64,000 nucleotides of DNA from positions 496,001 through 560,000 of the forward strand of contig NZ_FWYF01000003.1 in NCBI RefSeq assembly GCF_900176375.1, read 5' to 3'. The stretch is from Reichenbachiella faecimaris (GTDB lineage: Bacteria > Bacteroidota > Bacteroidia > Cytophagales > Cyclobacteriaceae). This document shows, piece by piece, positions 45,111 to 53,110 of this stretch (positions are counted from its first letter, which is position 1; every line of letters begins with the position of its first letter). A model generated the notes under the pieces. It was not told the DNA's origin and searched no databases. It saw nothing but the letters and a program-made list of their open reading frames with translations. A program made the position numbers and the translations under genes.

Positions 45111-46851
45111 GCTGAGACTGGTCTTACTCCTGTTCATTTGCTGGAATACGCTTAGTGCACAGGAGCTATCTAAGCAACTTATCACTATCGAATTTGAGCA
45201 TGTTACGTTGAATGAGGCGTTGATCCAAATCAATGCATTGGATCAGGTAAGGCTCTCCTATAACCCTGATCATATCTCAAAAGAGAAATGGATTGACGAG
45301 TCTTTTGAAAACAAATCTTTGGATGCCATCCTAAAAACCTTACTTGGTTCGGAATTCGAGATCAAATACAGGGGTAGTTATATCATCATTCAGCCCAAAA
45401 AGGAAGAAGTAAAAAAAAAGCACCCGATTAAGCTATCAGGACAAGTAACTGATGCGGAAACGGGAGAAGTAATCAAGGACGTAACTATTTATGAAGTCAA
45501 TAAACTGGATGCAACTTTAACGAATGATCGCGGGCAGTTTGATTTAGTTGTCCAAGCCAAAACGGAATATTTGACTTTTGCAGTAAGTAGAGAACACTAT
45601 CAGGATACGATTATTCAAGTGCGTGATGCCTCGGAAATGTCCGTATCTCTGAAACCTGAAAAGAAAGAAAAAACTTCAATTGTCGACCGCTTCGAAATAG
45701 AAACAAAAAAGTTGGTTCAATTTTTTGCACCAAAGGAATCCAGAAAAAACGCCAGAAATGTAAAAATGGACGAGGAACGATTTTTTCAATTTTCATTGGT
45801 GCCTATGATTGGTACCAATGGAAAACTGAGTGGCCAGGTCACCAATAAGCTTTCTGTGAATTTATTGGCAGGTTATGCTCACGGCGTCAAAGGAGTTGAA
45901 TTGGGTGGATTCTACAACATTGACCGTAGAGGAATGACAGGTTTGCAAATGGGTGGATTTGGCAACGCTGTAGGAGAAGAATCACATGGCGTTCAACTTG
46001 CAGGGTTTCTCAATACCACAAAAGGTTATACAAATGGTGTACAGGCAGCCGGGTTTCTCAACGTGGTCACAGATGATGTCAAAGGTGTTCAAGCGGCTGG
46101 ATTTGTAAATATCTCCAAGAAAGTAGAAGGTGTACAGGCTGCAGGCTATGTTAATTTGGCGACGCAGGAGCTCAGAGGAGTACAAGCCTCTGGCTTTGTC
46201 AATTTGGCTAAAAGCATCAATGGCACACAAGCCACTGGATTCGTCAATGTAACCAAGAAAGTGGAAGGAGTTCAAATAGCTGGTTTTTTGAATGTGACCA
46301 AAAAGCTAAAAGGGGTTCAACTCGGAATTGTAAATATTGCTGACACAGTAGAAAGAGGCGTTCCCATAGGTTTGTTCAGCTTTGTGAAAAGTGGCTTGCA
46401 CCAATTTGGTGTAGAACATAATGAATTCATGCCTTATCAGGTTTCTTTCAGATCTGGCCTGCACCAGTTCTATAGTGTCCTGTCAGTAAGTATAGACCCA
46501 TCAAAGGATAATCTTTGGAGCTATGGTTTAGGGTTTGGCTCACAGTTTAGTTTAAAGAAAAAATGGTATGGGAACCTTGAGCTTGTAGCGCACAGCATTC
46601 AAAATCCCCAACGTGATCAAGAGGAAGATGATTTCAATTTGCTCAATAGATTAAATCTGAATGTTGGCTATCAAATGGGCAAACATCTTTCCATCAATGC
46701 TGGGCCTTCACTAAATCTATACCTTACCAAGGTGTATGATCCTGTGACTGACACTTATGGTGACTTGGACCAATCTGGTTTTTATGAGTCCACCTCTGAC
46801 GACCTGCATCTTTCTGCTTGGGTGGGATATGCAGTTTCCTTGAGGTTTTAA
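45094..46851 (+). CDS. STN + carboxypeptidase-regulatory domain + surface-repeat outer-membrane protein
   Basis: The 585-residue protein has a signal peptide (to about SAQ), an STN domain (residues about 28-100, ITIEFEHVTLNEALIQI to IKYRGSYIIIQP), a CarboxypepD_reg-like beta-sandwich (about 112-186), a linker, then nine to ten copies of a 15-16 residue repeat from about 267 to 424 with core GVQAAGFVN, and a C-terminal part that looks like outer-membrane strands ending in aromatic RF. The repeat resembles the LA_2272-type surface repeat. In the usual trio this position is held by a SusC/TonB-dependent receptor; no plug or 22-strand barrel is seen here. Confidence 0.8.
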   Translation: MDVLNKLRLVLLLFICWNTLSAQELSKQLITIEFEHVTLNEALIQINALDQVRLSYNPDHISKEKWIDESFENKSLDAILKTLLGSEFEIKYRGSYIIIQPKKEEVKKKHPIKLSGQVTDAETGEVIKDVTIYEVNKLDATLTNDRGQFDLVVQAKTEYLTFAVSREHYQDTIIQVRDASEMSVSLKPEKKEKTSIVDRFEIETKKLVQFFAPKESRKNARNVKMDEERFFQFSLVPMIGTNGKLSGQVTNKLSVNLLAGYAHGVKGVELGGFYNIDRRGMTGLQMGGFGNAVGEESHGVQLAGFLNTTKGYTNGVQAAGFLNVVTDDVKGVQAAGFVNISKKVEGVQAAGYVNLATQELRGVQASGFVNLAKSINGTQATGFVNVTKKVEGVQIAGFLNVTKKLKGVQLGIVNIADTVERGVPIGLFSFVKSGLHQFGVEHNEFMPYQVSFRSGLHQFYSVLSVSIDPSKDNLWSYGLGFGSQFSLKKKWYGNLELVAHSIQNPQRDQEEDDFNLLNRLNLNVGYQMGKHLSINAGPSLNLYLTKVYDPVTDTYGDLDQSGFYESTSDDLHLSAWVGYAVSLRF

Positions 46852-46870
46852 AATATTGCGTGAGGTACCC

Positions 46871-46899
46871 CTGGGTTACTTATTCTATAATAACCCCAG
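46871..46899. terminator. Hairpin between convergent surface-repeat and aroA genes
   Basis: CTGGGTTA and TAACCCCAG pair with one bulge around a 12-base AT-rich loop; the aroA stop lies in the loop. It may serve as a two-way terminator, but no long T tract follows. Confidence 0.35.
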
Positions 46900-48106
46900 C
46901 CATCTCCAAGTGCTCCCAGTACTCAGGGTAAGATTTTACTACCACTTCTGGCTCATGAATGATGCAATCAAACTTCATGGCCAATGGTGCCAAAGCCATT
47001 GCCATTCTGTGATCGTCATAGGTATCGAATTCAATAACTTCAGTTACATCCAATTTTTTTGGGGAAGTGAGTATCCAAAGTCCATCTGCATGTTCTTCCA
47101 GTTTCGCACCTATTTTTGAAAGCTCTGTCGCCATAGCAGCCGTTCGATCAGACTCTTTGATTCTGAGACTTTCCAGTCCAGACATCTCCAGATCTACACC
47201 CAATGCAGCTGCACAAGCCATGACGGTTTGCGCCAAATCTGGACAAGACTTGAAGTCAATGACCAATTTCTGCTTGATTTCGGTTTTACTCAAAGTGACC
47301 GTTTCGTTATCAAAAGTTGATTGAACTCCTAGCCCTTCCATAATTGAAGCAATGGCATGATCACCTTGATTGGAGATTGATCGCAAACCCTGAAGTTTGA
47401 TTTGTGCGTCATCTGCTAGGGCAAATAGGCTGTACCAATAACTGGCACCAGACCAGTCAGATTCTATAGTATAGCTATTGGATTGGTAATCTTGAGACGC
47501 CACGGTAATCTGGCTGCCCTCAAATTTCCCTGAAACGCCAAAGTGTTTCATCAGGTTCAGCGTCATTTCAATATAAGGACGACTATAAATCTCTCCTTCA
47601 AGCGTAATGGTCAGCCCCTTGGGAAGCGTAGGTGCAATCATCAGTAAGGCAGAAATATATTGACTGCTGATATTGCCTGGTATTGTCAGTTGGCTAGTTT
47701 TTTGAGTTGTAAATGGTTTGAACAAAAGTGGTGGGAAACCTTCTTCATTTTCATAAGTTATTTCCGCCCCTAAGTCATTGAGTGCATCTACCAAAAGTTT
47801 GATTGGTCTCTTGCACATACGAGGAGTCCCAGTAATACGTCTTTCTTTTTTGCCAACGGCCAAATAGGCAGTCATAAACCTCATCACAGTACCGGCATCC
47901 AGCACATCTAGAGTGTACGCTTCCGCTGCCAGTAATTTAGTCATGGTATCTGTGTCTCTTGCCGATGAAAGGTTCTTGAGTTCAGAATTACCACCTCCCA
48001 GTTCATTTAGAAGTAAAGCACGATTGCTCTCACTTTTTGATGAGGTCAAGGGAACATTGAGGGATAATGTTGTTGTAGGTCTGCTTAATTTGATCGATCC
48101 ACTCAT
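46880..48106 (-). CDS. aroA: 3-Phosphoshikimate 1-carboxyvinyltransferase (EPSP synthase)
   Basis: AroA transfers enolpyruvate from PEP to shikimate-3-phosphate. The 408-residue protein has PLTSSKSESNRALLL near the start (substrate lysine and serines), DAGTVMRFMTAYLA, GTPRMCKRPI, ISSQYISALLMIAP, and the late catalytic DLAQTVMACAAALG, LRIKESDRTAAMA and DTYDDHRMAMALAP. It is shorter than the 420-450 residue enzymes of many bacteria but complete. aroB lies 0.5 kb upstream on the same strand with one small gene between on the other strand. Confidence 0.95.
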   Translation of the reverse strand: MSGSIKLSRPTTTLSLNVPLTSSKSESNRALLLNELGGGNSELKNLSSARDTDTMTKLLAAEAYTLDVLDAGTVMRFMTAYLAVGKKERRITGTPRMCKRPIKLLVDALNDLGAEITYENEEGFPPLLFKPFTTQKTSQLTIPGNISSQYISALLMIAPTLPKGLTITLEGEIYSRPYIEMTLNLMKHFGVSGKFEGSQITVASQDYQSNSYTIESDWSGASYWYSLFALADDAQIKLQGLRSISNQGDHAIASIMEGLGVQSTFDNETVTLSKTEIKQKLVIDFKSCPDLAQTVMACAAALGVDLEMSGLESLRIKESDRTAAMATELSKIGAKLEEHADGLWILTSPKKLDVTEVIEFDTYDDHRMAMALAPLAMKFDCIIHEPEVVVKSYPEYWEHLEMAGVIIE

Positions 48107-48297
48107 GTTCTTGAATTGAATTTTTTTGAAGTTGCAATATTAAAGTCTAGGCAGGAAAATGAAGTCATTAGACAGGATTTTAATTTGAATAGTGTCTTAC
48201 TTGCCTTTGACTTGATTGAGGATTAGCAATAGATTTTCCCCTAAACCACAGACTTAAACAAGTCTATTGTTGATCTCAATTTAGTAAATCTATTGTT

Positions 48298-48320
48298 CGA
48301 TTTATACGTTAAATAAATCG
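48298..48320. other. Inverted repeat in the aroA upstream gap
   Basis: CGATTTAT and ATAAATCG are perfect arms around ACGTTAA. It lies between aroA and the small plus-strand gene and may be an operator; the remaining sequence of the gap is AT-rich without a clear signal. Confidence 0.3.
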
Positions 48321-48382
48321 AATAAAAACTTGAGGGCTGACACCCCAAAAGTTGTTTTATATATAGGTCAGAGAATAATACA

Positions 48383-48562
48383 ATGAAGCAAACAAACAAA
48401 AAAAGAAAAGGAATTTTGGGTAAACTGGTTGCGGGGGCAACCGCAGGAGCCACCGTTGGGTTGGCGACTTATTTATACCTCAAAAACGACAAAGTGGAGA
48501 CCCATAAAAAGGTTGAAGATTTGATCGTGGCTGAAGATTCCAAAGCTGACCTTTTTGTCTAA
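48383..48562 (+). CDS. Small one-helix membrane protein, YtxH-like
   Basis: The 59-residue product has a very basic start (KQTNKKRKG), a Gly/Ala-rich membrane helix (LVAGATAGATVGLATYLYL, about residues 13-31) and a polar tail. It resembles the N-terminal part of YtxH/gas-vesicle-related small proteins. It is a real gene candidate because it is followed directly by a perfect 12-base-pair hairpin that includes its last codons. Function unknown. Confidence 0.55.
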   Translation: MKQTNKKRKGILGKLVAGATAGATVGLATYLYLKNDKVETHKKVEDLIVAEDSKADLFV

Positions 48563-48578
48563 GAGGCAAAAAGGTCAG
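48546..48578. terminator. Perfect 12-bp hairpin between the small gene and aroB
   Basis: CTGACCTTTTTG and CAAAAAGGTCAG pair perfectly around a 9-base loop that holds the stop codon of the small gene. It separates two convergent genes and probably acts as a two-way terminator, though external T tracts are weak. Confidence 0.5.
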
Positions 48579-48601
48579 TTCCATTATTTATAACACCCGG
48601 A

Positions 48602-49648
48602 TTACCCCAATTGTTGATTGAAATAGAACAAACTATCCAGCATGTCTGGTGTAGCTATTGGAATATTCACTTTACAGGCACCCATGCCAGTCAGTAGACT
48701 AAACTGAACGGCACCCCCTTCATTTTTCTTGTCCTGAAGTGTCAGGCCAATGATTTCATCAAACAGGGATTTGTCAATCTTCACTGGATGGTAAATGCCT
48801 ATCAGGTATGCAACAATTTCATCCAATTCTTCAATAGAAAGTCCCGTGAACTTATGAGAAAGATAAGCTTCGCAAATCATCCCTACTGCTATGGCTTCAC
48901 CATGAAGCAATCTTTGATCTCCTTTGTCCAGAAAATAAGATTCTACCGCGTGACCTATGGTATGTCCAAAATTTAAAATCTTCCGTAAACCAGATTCGAA
49001 TGGATCTGCTTTCACCACTTCCTTTTTGATGTCAATGGATCGGCTGACCAGTTCAGACCAGTTGGCATCATCTAAATCAATGGTCTTCACTTTCTGCCAA
49101 TAGGACTTGTCATAAATCAACCCATGTTTGATCACTTCAGCAAATCCAGAACGAAGTTCCCTTTGGGGTAAAGTAGCATAGAAACAAGTGTCGATCAAAA
49201 CATTTTGAGGCTCAGCAAAGAGGCCAATGTGATTTTTGAATCCATGGAAATCCACACCTAGCTTACCACCTACACTTGCATCCACTTGGGATAATAGAGT
49301 GGTCGGGATATTCAGAAAGTCCATGCCTCGTTTATAGGTACTGGCCACAAATCCCCCCATATCACCAATGACACCTCCTCCAAGATTGATAACCAACCCT
49401 TTGCGGTCAAAACCTGCATCAGTGAGAGCCATCCAAAGTTGCTCACAGGTGCCCAAGTGTTTGTTTTCTTCTCCACTATCAATTCTGAGGAGATAATGCT
49501 CAGGCAGGCCATCCAAAATCACTGGTAGGCAATGCTCTTCTGTGTTTTCGTCACAAATTACAGCGATTTGGCTATATTTTTTGCCGTCAAGGAAATTACG
49601 TATGCTTTGGGTAATGTCGTTCGTGATTTCTGTGCGGTGATTTTCCAT
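48602..49648 (-). CDS. aroB: 3-Dehydroquinate synthase
   Basis: AroB cyclises DAHP to 3-dehydroquinate using NAD and a divalent metal. The 348-residue protein has NLGGGVIGDMGGFVASTYKRG (NAD and phosphate loop, about residues 85-105), PTTLLSQVDASVGGKLGVD, KNHIGLF, the metal histidines in LNFGHTIGHAVES and LLHGEAIAVGM. A TACATTTG promoter box lies 20 bp before the ATG. Confidence 0.95.
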   Translation of the reverse strand: MENHRTEITNDITQSIRNFLDGKKYSQIAVICDENTEEHCLPVILDGLPEHYLLRIDSGEENKHLGTCEQLWMALTDAGFDRKGLVINLGGGVIGDMGGFVASTYKRGMDFLNIPTTLLSQVDASVGGKLGVDFHGFKNHIGLFAEPQNVLIDTCFYATLPQRELRSGFAEVIKHGLIYDKSYWQKVKTIDLDDANWSELVSRSIDIKKEVVKADPFESGLRKILNFGHTIGHAVESYFLDKGDQRLLHGEAIAVGMICEAYLSHKFTGLSIEELDEIVAYLIGIYHPVKIDKSLFDEIIGLTLQDKKNEGGAVQFSLLTGMGACKVNIPIATPDMLDSLFYFNQQLG

Positions 49649-49667
49649 GAGTTTAGCTTGTAAGCGG

Positions 49668-49675
49668 CAAATGTA
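49668..49675 (-). promoter_or_regulatory. aroB -7 promoter box
   Basis: TACATTTG on the minus strand matches TAnnTTTG and ends 19 bp before the aroB ATG, giving a leader of about a dozen bases. Confidence 0.5.
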
Positions 49676-49733
49676 GTCGGGTCGCTTTTAAATTCCTTTT
49701 AAATGCTTGTCAAAAACGGACGCAGTTATTCAA

Positions 49734-49790
49734 TAGCAGCTCATCCAAAGGTTAAAAGCTTTGGATGATTCCAGCTTCTGGAAGCTGCTA
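49734..49790. other. Three-way-junction (cloverleaf) inverted repeat
   Basis: An outer stem TAGCAGC/GCTGCTA encloses two hairpins: TCATCCAAAG/CTTTGGATGA with an 8-base loop and CCAG/CTGG with a 3-base loop. All three stems pair perfectly. It is the first of three palindromic elements in the 437-bp gap between aroB and ygiQ. Confidence 0.65.
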
Positions 49791-49830
49791 AAACCTAATC
49801 ATGAAGATTGCTACGTATTGGCAGGAATAC

Positions 49831-49860
49831 ACTCAGAGTTACTCGTAGAGAACTCTGAGT
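49831..49860. repeat. Inverted repeat in the aroB-ygiQ gap
   Basis: ACTCAGAGTT and AACTCTGAGT are perfect 10-base arms around a 10-base loop; CCTCAGAGTCC nearby at 49873 repeats part of the arm. Confidence 0.5.
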
Positions 49861-49907
49861 AATTCGTCTAGGCCTCAGAGTCCTTAGTAATGCAATTTTA
49901 TCATTGT

Positions 49908-49986
49908 TTGTCATTTCGTAGCGCAGCGGAGAAATCTCATTAGTGTATGGCAGAATGATAAGATTTCTCCTCTCTGGTAGAAATGA
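49908..49986. repeat. Palindromic repeat related to those flanking the GIY-YIG gene
   Basis: TTTGTCATTTCG...GGAGAAATCTCAT and ATAAGATTTCTCC...GAAATGA are opposing half-units. They match the halves of the repeats at 5598 and 6046, but in the reverse order (the TGTCAT ends are outside here and inside there). Confidence 0.65.
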
Positions 49987-50073
49987 AGAAATCAGATAGA
50001 TCAATGAAACTGCTAGGCTTAAAAGGTCTTCCGAGTCACAAACGACTCATACACGTTTCCTTACTTTTTTCGC

Positions 50074-50081
50074 TAGCTTTG
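50074..50081 (+). promoter_or_regulatory. ygiQ -7 promoter box
   Basis: TAGCTTTG matches TAnnTTTG and ends only 4 bp before the ATG at 50086, so the transcript would be leaderless or nearly so. Confidence 0.5.
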
Positions 50082-50085
50082 CAAA

Positions 50086-52023
50086 ATGGCAGTGAAGCAC
50101 GAACTAAAGAACTGGCTTCCAATCACTAAGAAGGAACTGGAAGCACATGGATGGGATGAATTGGATGTAATTATTATATCTGGAGATGCCTACGTGGATC
50201 ACCCTGCTTTTGGAGGTGCTGTCATTGGTCGAATTATTGAGTCTGCTGGCTATCGTGTGGGTATCATACCCCAGCCCAACTGGCAAGATGATCTTCGCGA
50301 TTTCAAGAAATTTGGTAAACCTAGGTTGTTTTTTGGCGTGACTTCAGGATGTATGGATTCCATGGTGAATCATTATACAGCTAACAAAAGAAAGCGCTCG
50401 AATGATGCCTATACCCCAGGTGGAGATGCAGGATTCAGACCTGACTATGCGACCATTACCTATACCAAAATATTAAAAGAGCTCTATCCAGATGTGCCAG
50501 TAGTTGTGGGTGGAGTGGAAGCTAGTCTACGAAGAGTGACCCATTACGACTATTGGTCAGATCAATTAATGCCCTCTATTTTGATTGATAGTGGAGCAGA
50601 TTTGTTGGTGTATGGCATGGGAGAACAACCACTTAGGGAAATCATGAGTTTGTTGGGCAAAGGTGTGCCGTTTCATCAACTCACAAATATTCCACAGACT
50701 AGCTATAAAGCGCCAAGAAATGAAGAGGTAGCAAAACACAAAGACTGGAAAGATATTGTCCTGAATACTCACGAGAAGTGTTTGAGAGATAAGAAATCCT
50801 ATGCTTCTAATTTCAAGTTTGTAGAACAGGAATCTAATAGGCTTCAAGCAGATAGAATTATTCAAGCTGCTGGTGATTTTAATGTGGTGATTAACCCGCC
50901 ATACTACACCATGACAGAGCAAGAGATCGATCAGTCATTTGATTTGCCATACACTCGATTGCCGCATCCTAAATACAATAAGCGAGGACCCATTCCAGCT
51001 TATGAAATGATCAAATTCTCCATCAATATGCACCGTGGTTGTTTTGGTGGCTGTAGTTTTTGTACCATATCTGCGCATCAAGGAAAGTTTATCGCAAGTC
51101 GTAGTCAGGAGTCGATTATGAAGGAGGTAGATCAAGTAACAAGCATGCCTGATTTTAAAGGATATATCTCCGATCTTGGTGGCCCATCAGCCAATATGTA
51201 TGGATTGAAGGGAAAGGTGCAAGAAATTTGTGATCGCTGTGTGAGTCCTTCTTGTATTCATCCAGTGATCTGTAGCAATTTGGATACTGATCACAGTCAG
51301 ATGACTGATATTTATCGCAAGGTGGACAAACACCCAAAGGTGAAAAAAGCTTTTGTAGGTAGTGGCATCAGATATGATCTGCTTACCAAGAGCTATAACA
51401 AAGATGCGAATGACAGCATTGATGAATACATGGAGCAGCTGATCACTAGGCATGTGTCTGGTAGATTGAAAGTGGCTCCTGAACATACAGCTGATGATAC
51501 ATTGAAAATCATGAGAAAGCCTTCTTTTAAGCATTTCCATGAATTCAAAAAGAAATACGATCAAATCAACGAAAAGCATCAGCTCAATCAGCAGTTGATT
51601 CCTTATTTTATATCTAGTCACCCAGGATGCAAAGAGGAGGACATGGCCAATTTAGCTGCTGAAACCAAGGATATGGGATTCAGATTGGAACAGGTGCAGG
51701 ATTTTACACCTACTCCTATGACTGTTGCCACAGTGATCTATTATTCTGGTTTTCATCCATACACCATGCAGAAGCTGTTTACGCCTAAGTCAGAAAAGGA
51801 AAAACGCAATCAGCACATGTTCTTCTTTTGGCACAAGAATGAATATCGTCAACGAATCAAAGACAAATTGCAAAGCAAGGGTCGTGAAGATCTAATAGAA
51901 AGGCTCTTGTTTAGCAAACCTGAAAAAAAACAGTTTGCGCAAAAAGAAGAAGGAAAGAGTAAAGTCTTTGGTAAAAAGAAATCCTTCTCAGGAAAGCGAT
52001 CAGGGAAGAGCAGAAGGAAATAA
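50086..52023 (+). CDS. YgiQ-family radical SAM protein
   Basis: The 645-residue protein has an N-terminal UPF0313 region (WDELDVIIISGDAYVDHPAFG), a VVVGGVEASLRR block, and the radical SAM CxxxCxxC motif in HRGCFGGCSFCTISAHQG (about residues 315-330). A second cysteine cluster follows (CDRCVSPSCIHPVIC), and the tail is Lys/Arg-rich (KKSFSGKRSGKSRRK). YgiQ proteins are widespread but their reaction is not established. An intrinsic terminator follows directly. Confidence 0.9.
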   Translation: MAVKHELKNWLPITKKELEAHGWDELDVIIISGDAYVDHPAFGGAVIGRIIESAGYRVGIIPQPNWQDDLRDFKKFGKPRLFFGVTSGCMDSMVNHYTANKRKRSNDAYTPGGDAGFRPDYATITYTKILKELYPDVPVVVGGVEASLRRVTHYDYWSDQLMPSILIDSGADLLVYGMGEQPLREIMSLLGKGVPFHQLTNIPQTSYKAPRNEEVAKHKDWKDIVLNTHEKCLRDKKSYASNFKFVEQESNRLQADRIIQAAGDFNVVINPPYYTMTEQEIDQSFDLPYTRLPHPKYNKRGPIPAYEMIKFSINMHRGCFGGCSFCTISAHQGKFIASRSQESIMKEVDQVTSMPDFKGYISDLGGPSANMYGLKGKVQEICDRCVSPSCIHPVICSNLDTDHSQMTDIYRKVDKHPKVKKAFVGSGIRYDLLTKSYNKDANDSIDEYMEQLITRHVSGRLKVAPEHTADDTLKIMRKPSFKHFHEFKKKYDQINEKHQLNQQLIPYFISSHPGCKEEDMANLAAETKDMGFRLEQVQDFTPTPMTVATVIYYSGFHPYTMQKLFTPKSEKEKRNQHMFFFWHKNEYRQRIKDKLQSKGREDLIERLLFSKPEKKQFAQKEEGKSKVFGKKKSFSGKRSGKSRRK

Positions 52024-52053
52024 AAAAGGCTCTCAATTCATCGAGAGCCTTTT
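52024..52053. terminator. Two-way intrinsic terminator
   Basis: AAAAGGCTCTC and GAGAGCCTTTT pair perfectly around AATTCATC, with A and T runs on each side, between convergent ygiQ and protease genes. Confidence 0.85.
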
Positions 52054-52072
52054 CTTTAATTTTCAGAAAATC

Positions 52073-52915
52073 TTAGTAAAGATAATCCAAAGCAGTTTTG
52101 TCATTGTTAGAGAATGGAGTGTCTCCACCTGAACAAGAAAGCATCCAAGATCCATTTTCAGGACCTGTTGGAGTACCTGGGATATGGTTTGCGCCAATGC
52201 CAGCTGAACCTTCGTTAGCGTAATCTCCACCACAGCTGAAGCTTCTGTCCATATAATCAGTGTGTCTAAAACCAATACAGTGACCCATTTCGTGAGCGAT
52301 AGTAGTTGCCAAGGCGTCTACATCATCAAAGGTGTCATAGTAATAAGTATTCAAGTTGATTTTGTTGTAAGGTTTTCCTCTTCTGGTTGGGAAACCAGCA
52401 GACCCTAAAGTGATGTAGCCTCCACTTGGACCTTCGTAGAAAGCCACAATACTGATGTCAGCTTTTACTTTTCTTTTTCCGTTGCCAGTCACTCTGGTAA
52501 ACTGAAGATCAAGGTTTTCTGCATTGTATCTGGCAATAGCGATGTCAGTAGCTTGAACATAGAAATTAGAGAAGTTTGGATCAACGTAAACCTTTATTGA
52601 CCTTGGAAGCCCAGTCACTAGGTTGTTGGTAGAGTAGTGTTCTTCTTCAATGCCAGGAACGATTTCTCGTGCTGACATTTCATTTGCAAGGTACTCTTCA
52701 GTCAAGAAGATGTCGCCTTCTACTATGTAGCCAGCCTCACCAGATGGATCAGTAAATTTGTGGGCGTTTTCTACATTGAATCCTAAGGCTTCAATTTTAG
52801 CCAAGGTGTTAGATGGAACAGCTTGTGATGCTTCTACAGAAGCTTTTTCACAAGATGTGAAAACAGTGGTAACTGCCATGGCAGCTACTAAAGATAATGA
52901 AGCGAATTGTTTCAT
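52073..52915 (-). CDS. M57 (dual-action HEIGH) metalloprotease lipoprotein
   Basis: The 280-residue protein has a lipoprotein signal (VTTVFTSC, Cys22) and a zincin domain with HEMGHCIGFRHTD: zinc ligands His208, His212 and His218 and the catalytic Glu209. The downstream YMDRSF provides the Met-turn region. The HEMGH form is that of peptidase family M57 of Bacteroidota, related to matrixins. It should work on the cell surface. Targets are unknown. Confidence 0.87.
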   Translation of the reverse strand: MKQFASLSLVAAMAVTTVFTSCEKASVEASQAVPSNTLAKIEALGFNVENAHKFTDPSGEAGYIVEGDIFLTEEYLANEMSAREIVPGIEEEHYSTNNLVTGLPRSIKVYVDPNFSNFYVQATDIAIARYNAENLDLQFTRVTGNGKRKVKADISIVAFYEGPSGGYITLGSAGFPTRRGKPYNKINLNTYYYDTFDDVDALATTIAHEMGHCIGFRHTDYMDRSFSCGGDYANEGSAGIGANHIPGTPTGPENGSWMLSCSGGDTPFSNNDKTALDYLY

Positions 52916-53110
52916 TTTTGTTATAGAGTTTAGTTTAAATAATTAGTTAATCCAGTAATATATATCATAACTTTCGAACTTTATTTATTTGTCAAACAAA
53001 ATATTCTATTGGTAATTATTAACATTAATTGATTTATATGTTAAATATTTAACCAAATAAGCTATAATGTTTCAAATTTTAACAATAAAACCAATAATTG
53101 GATAGATGAA

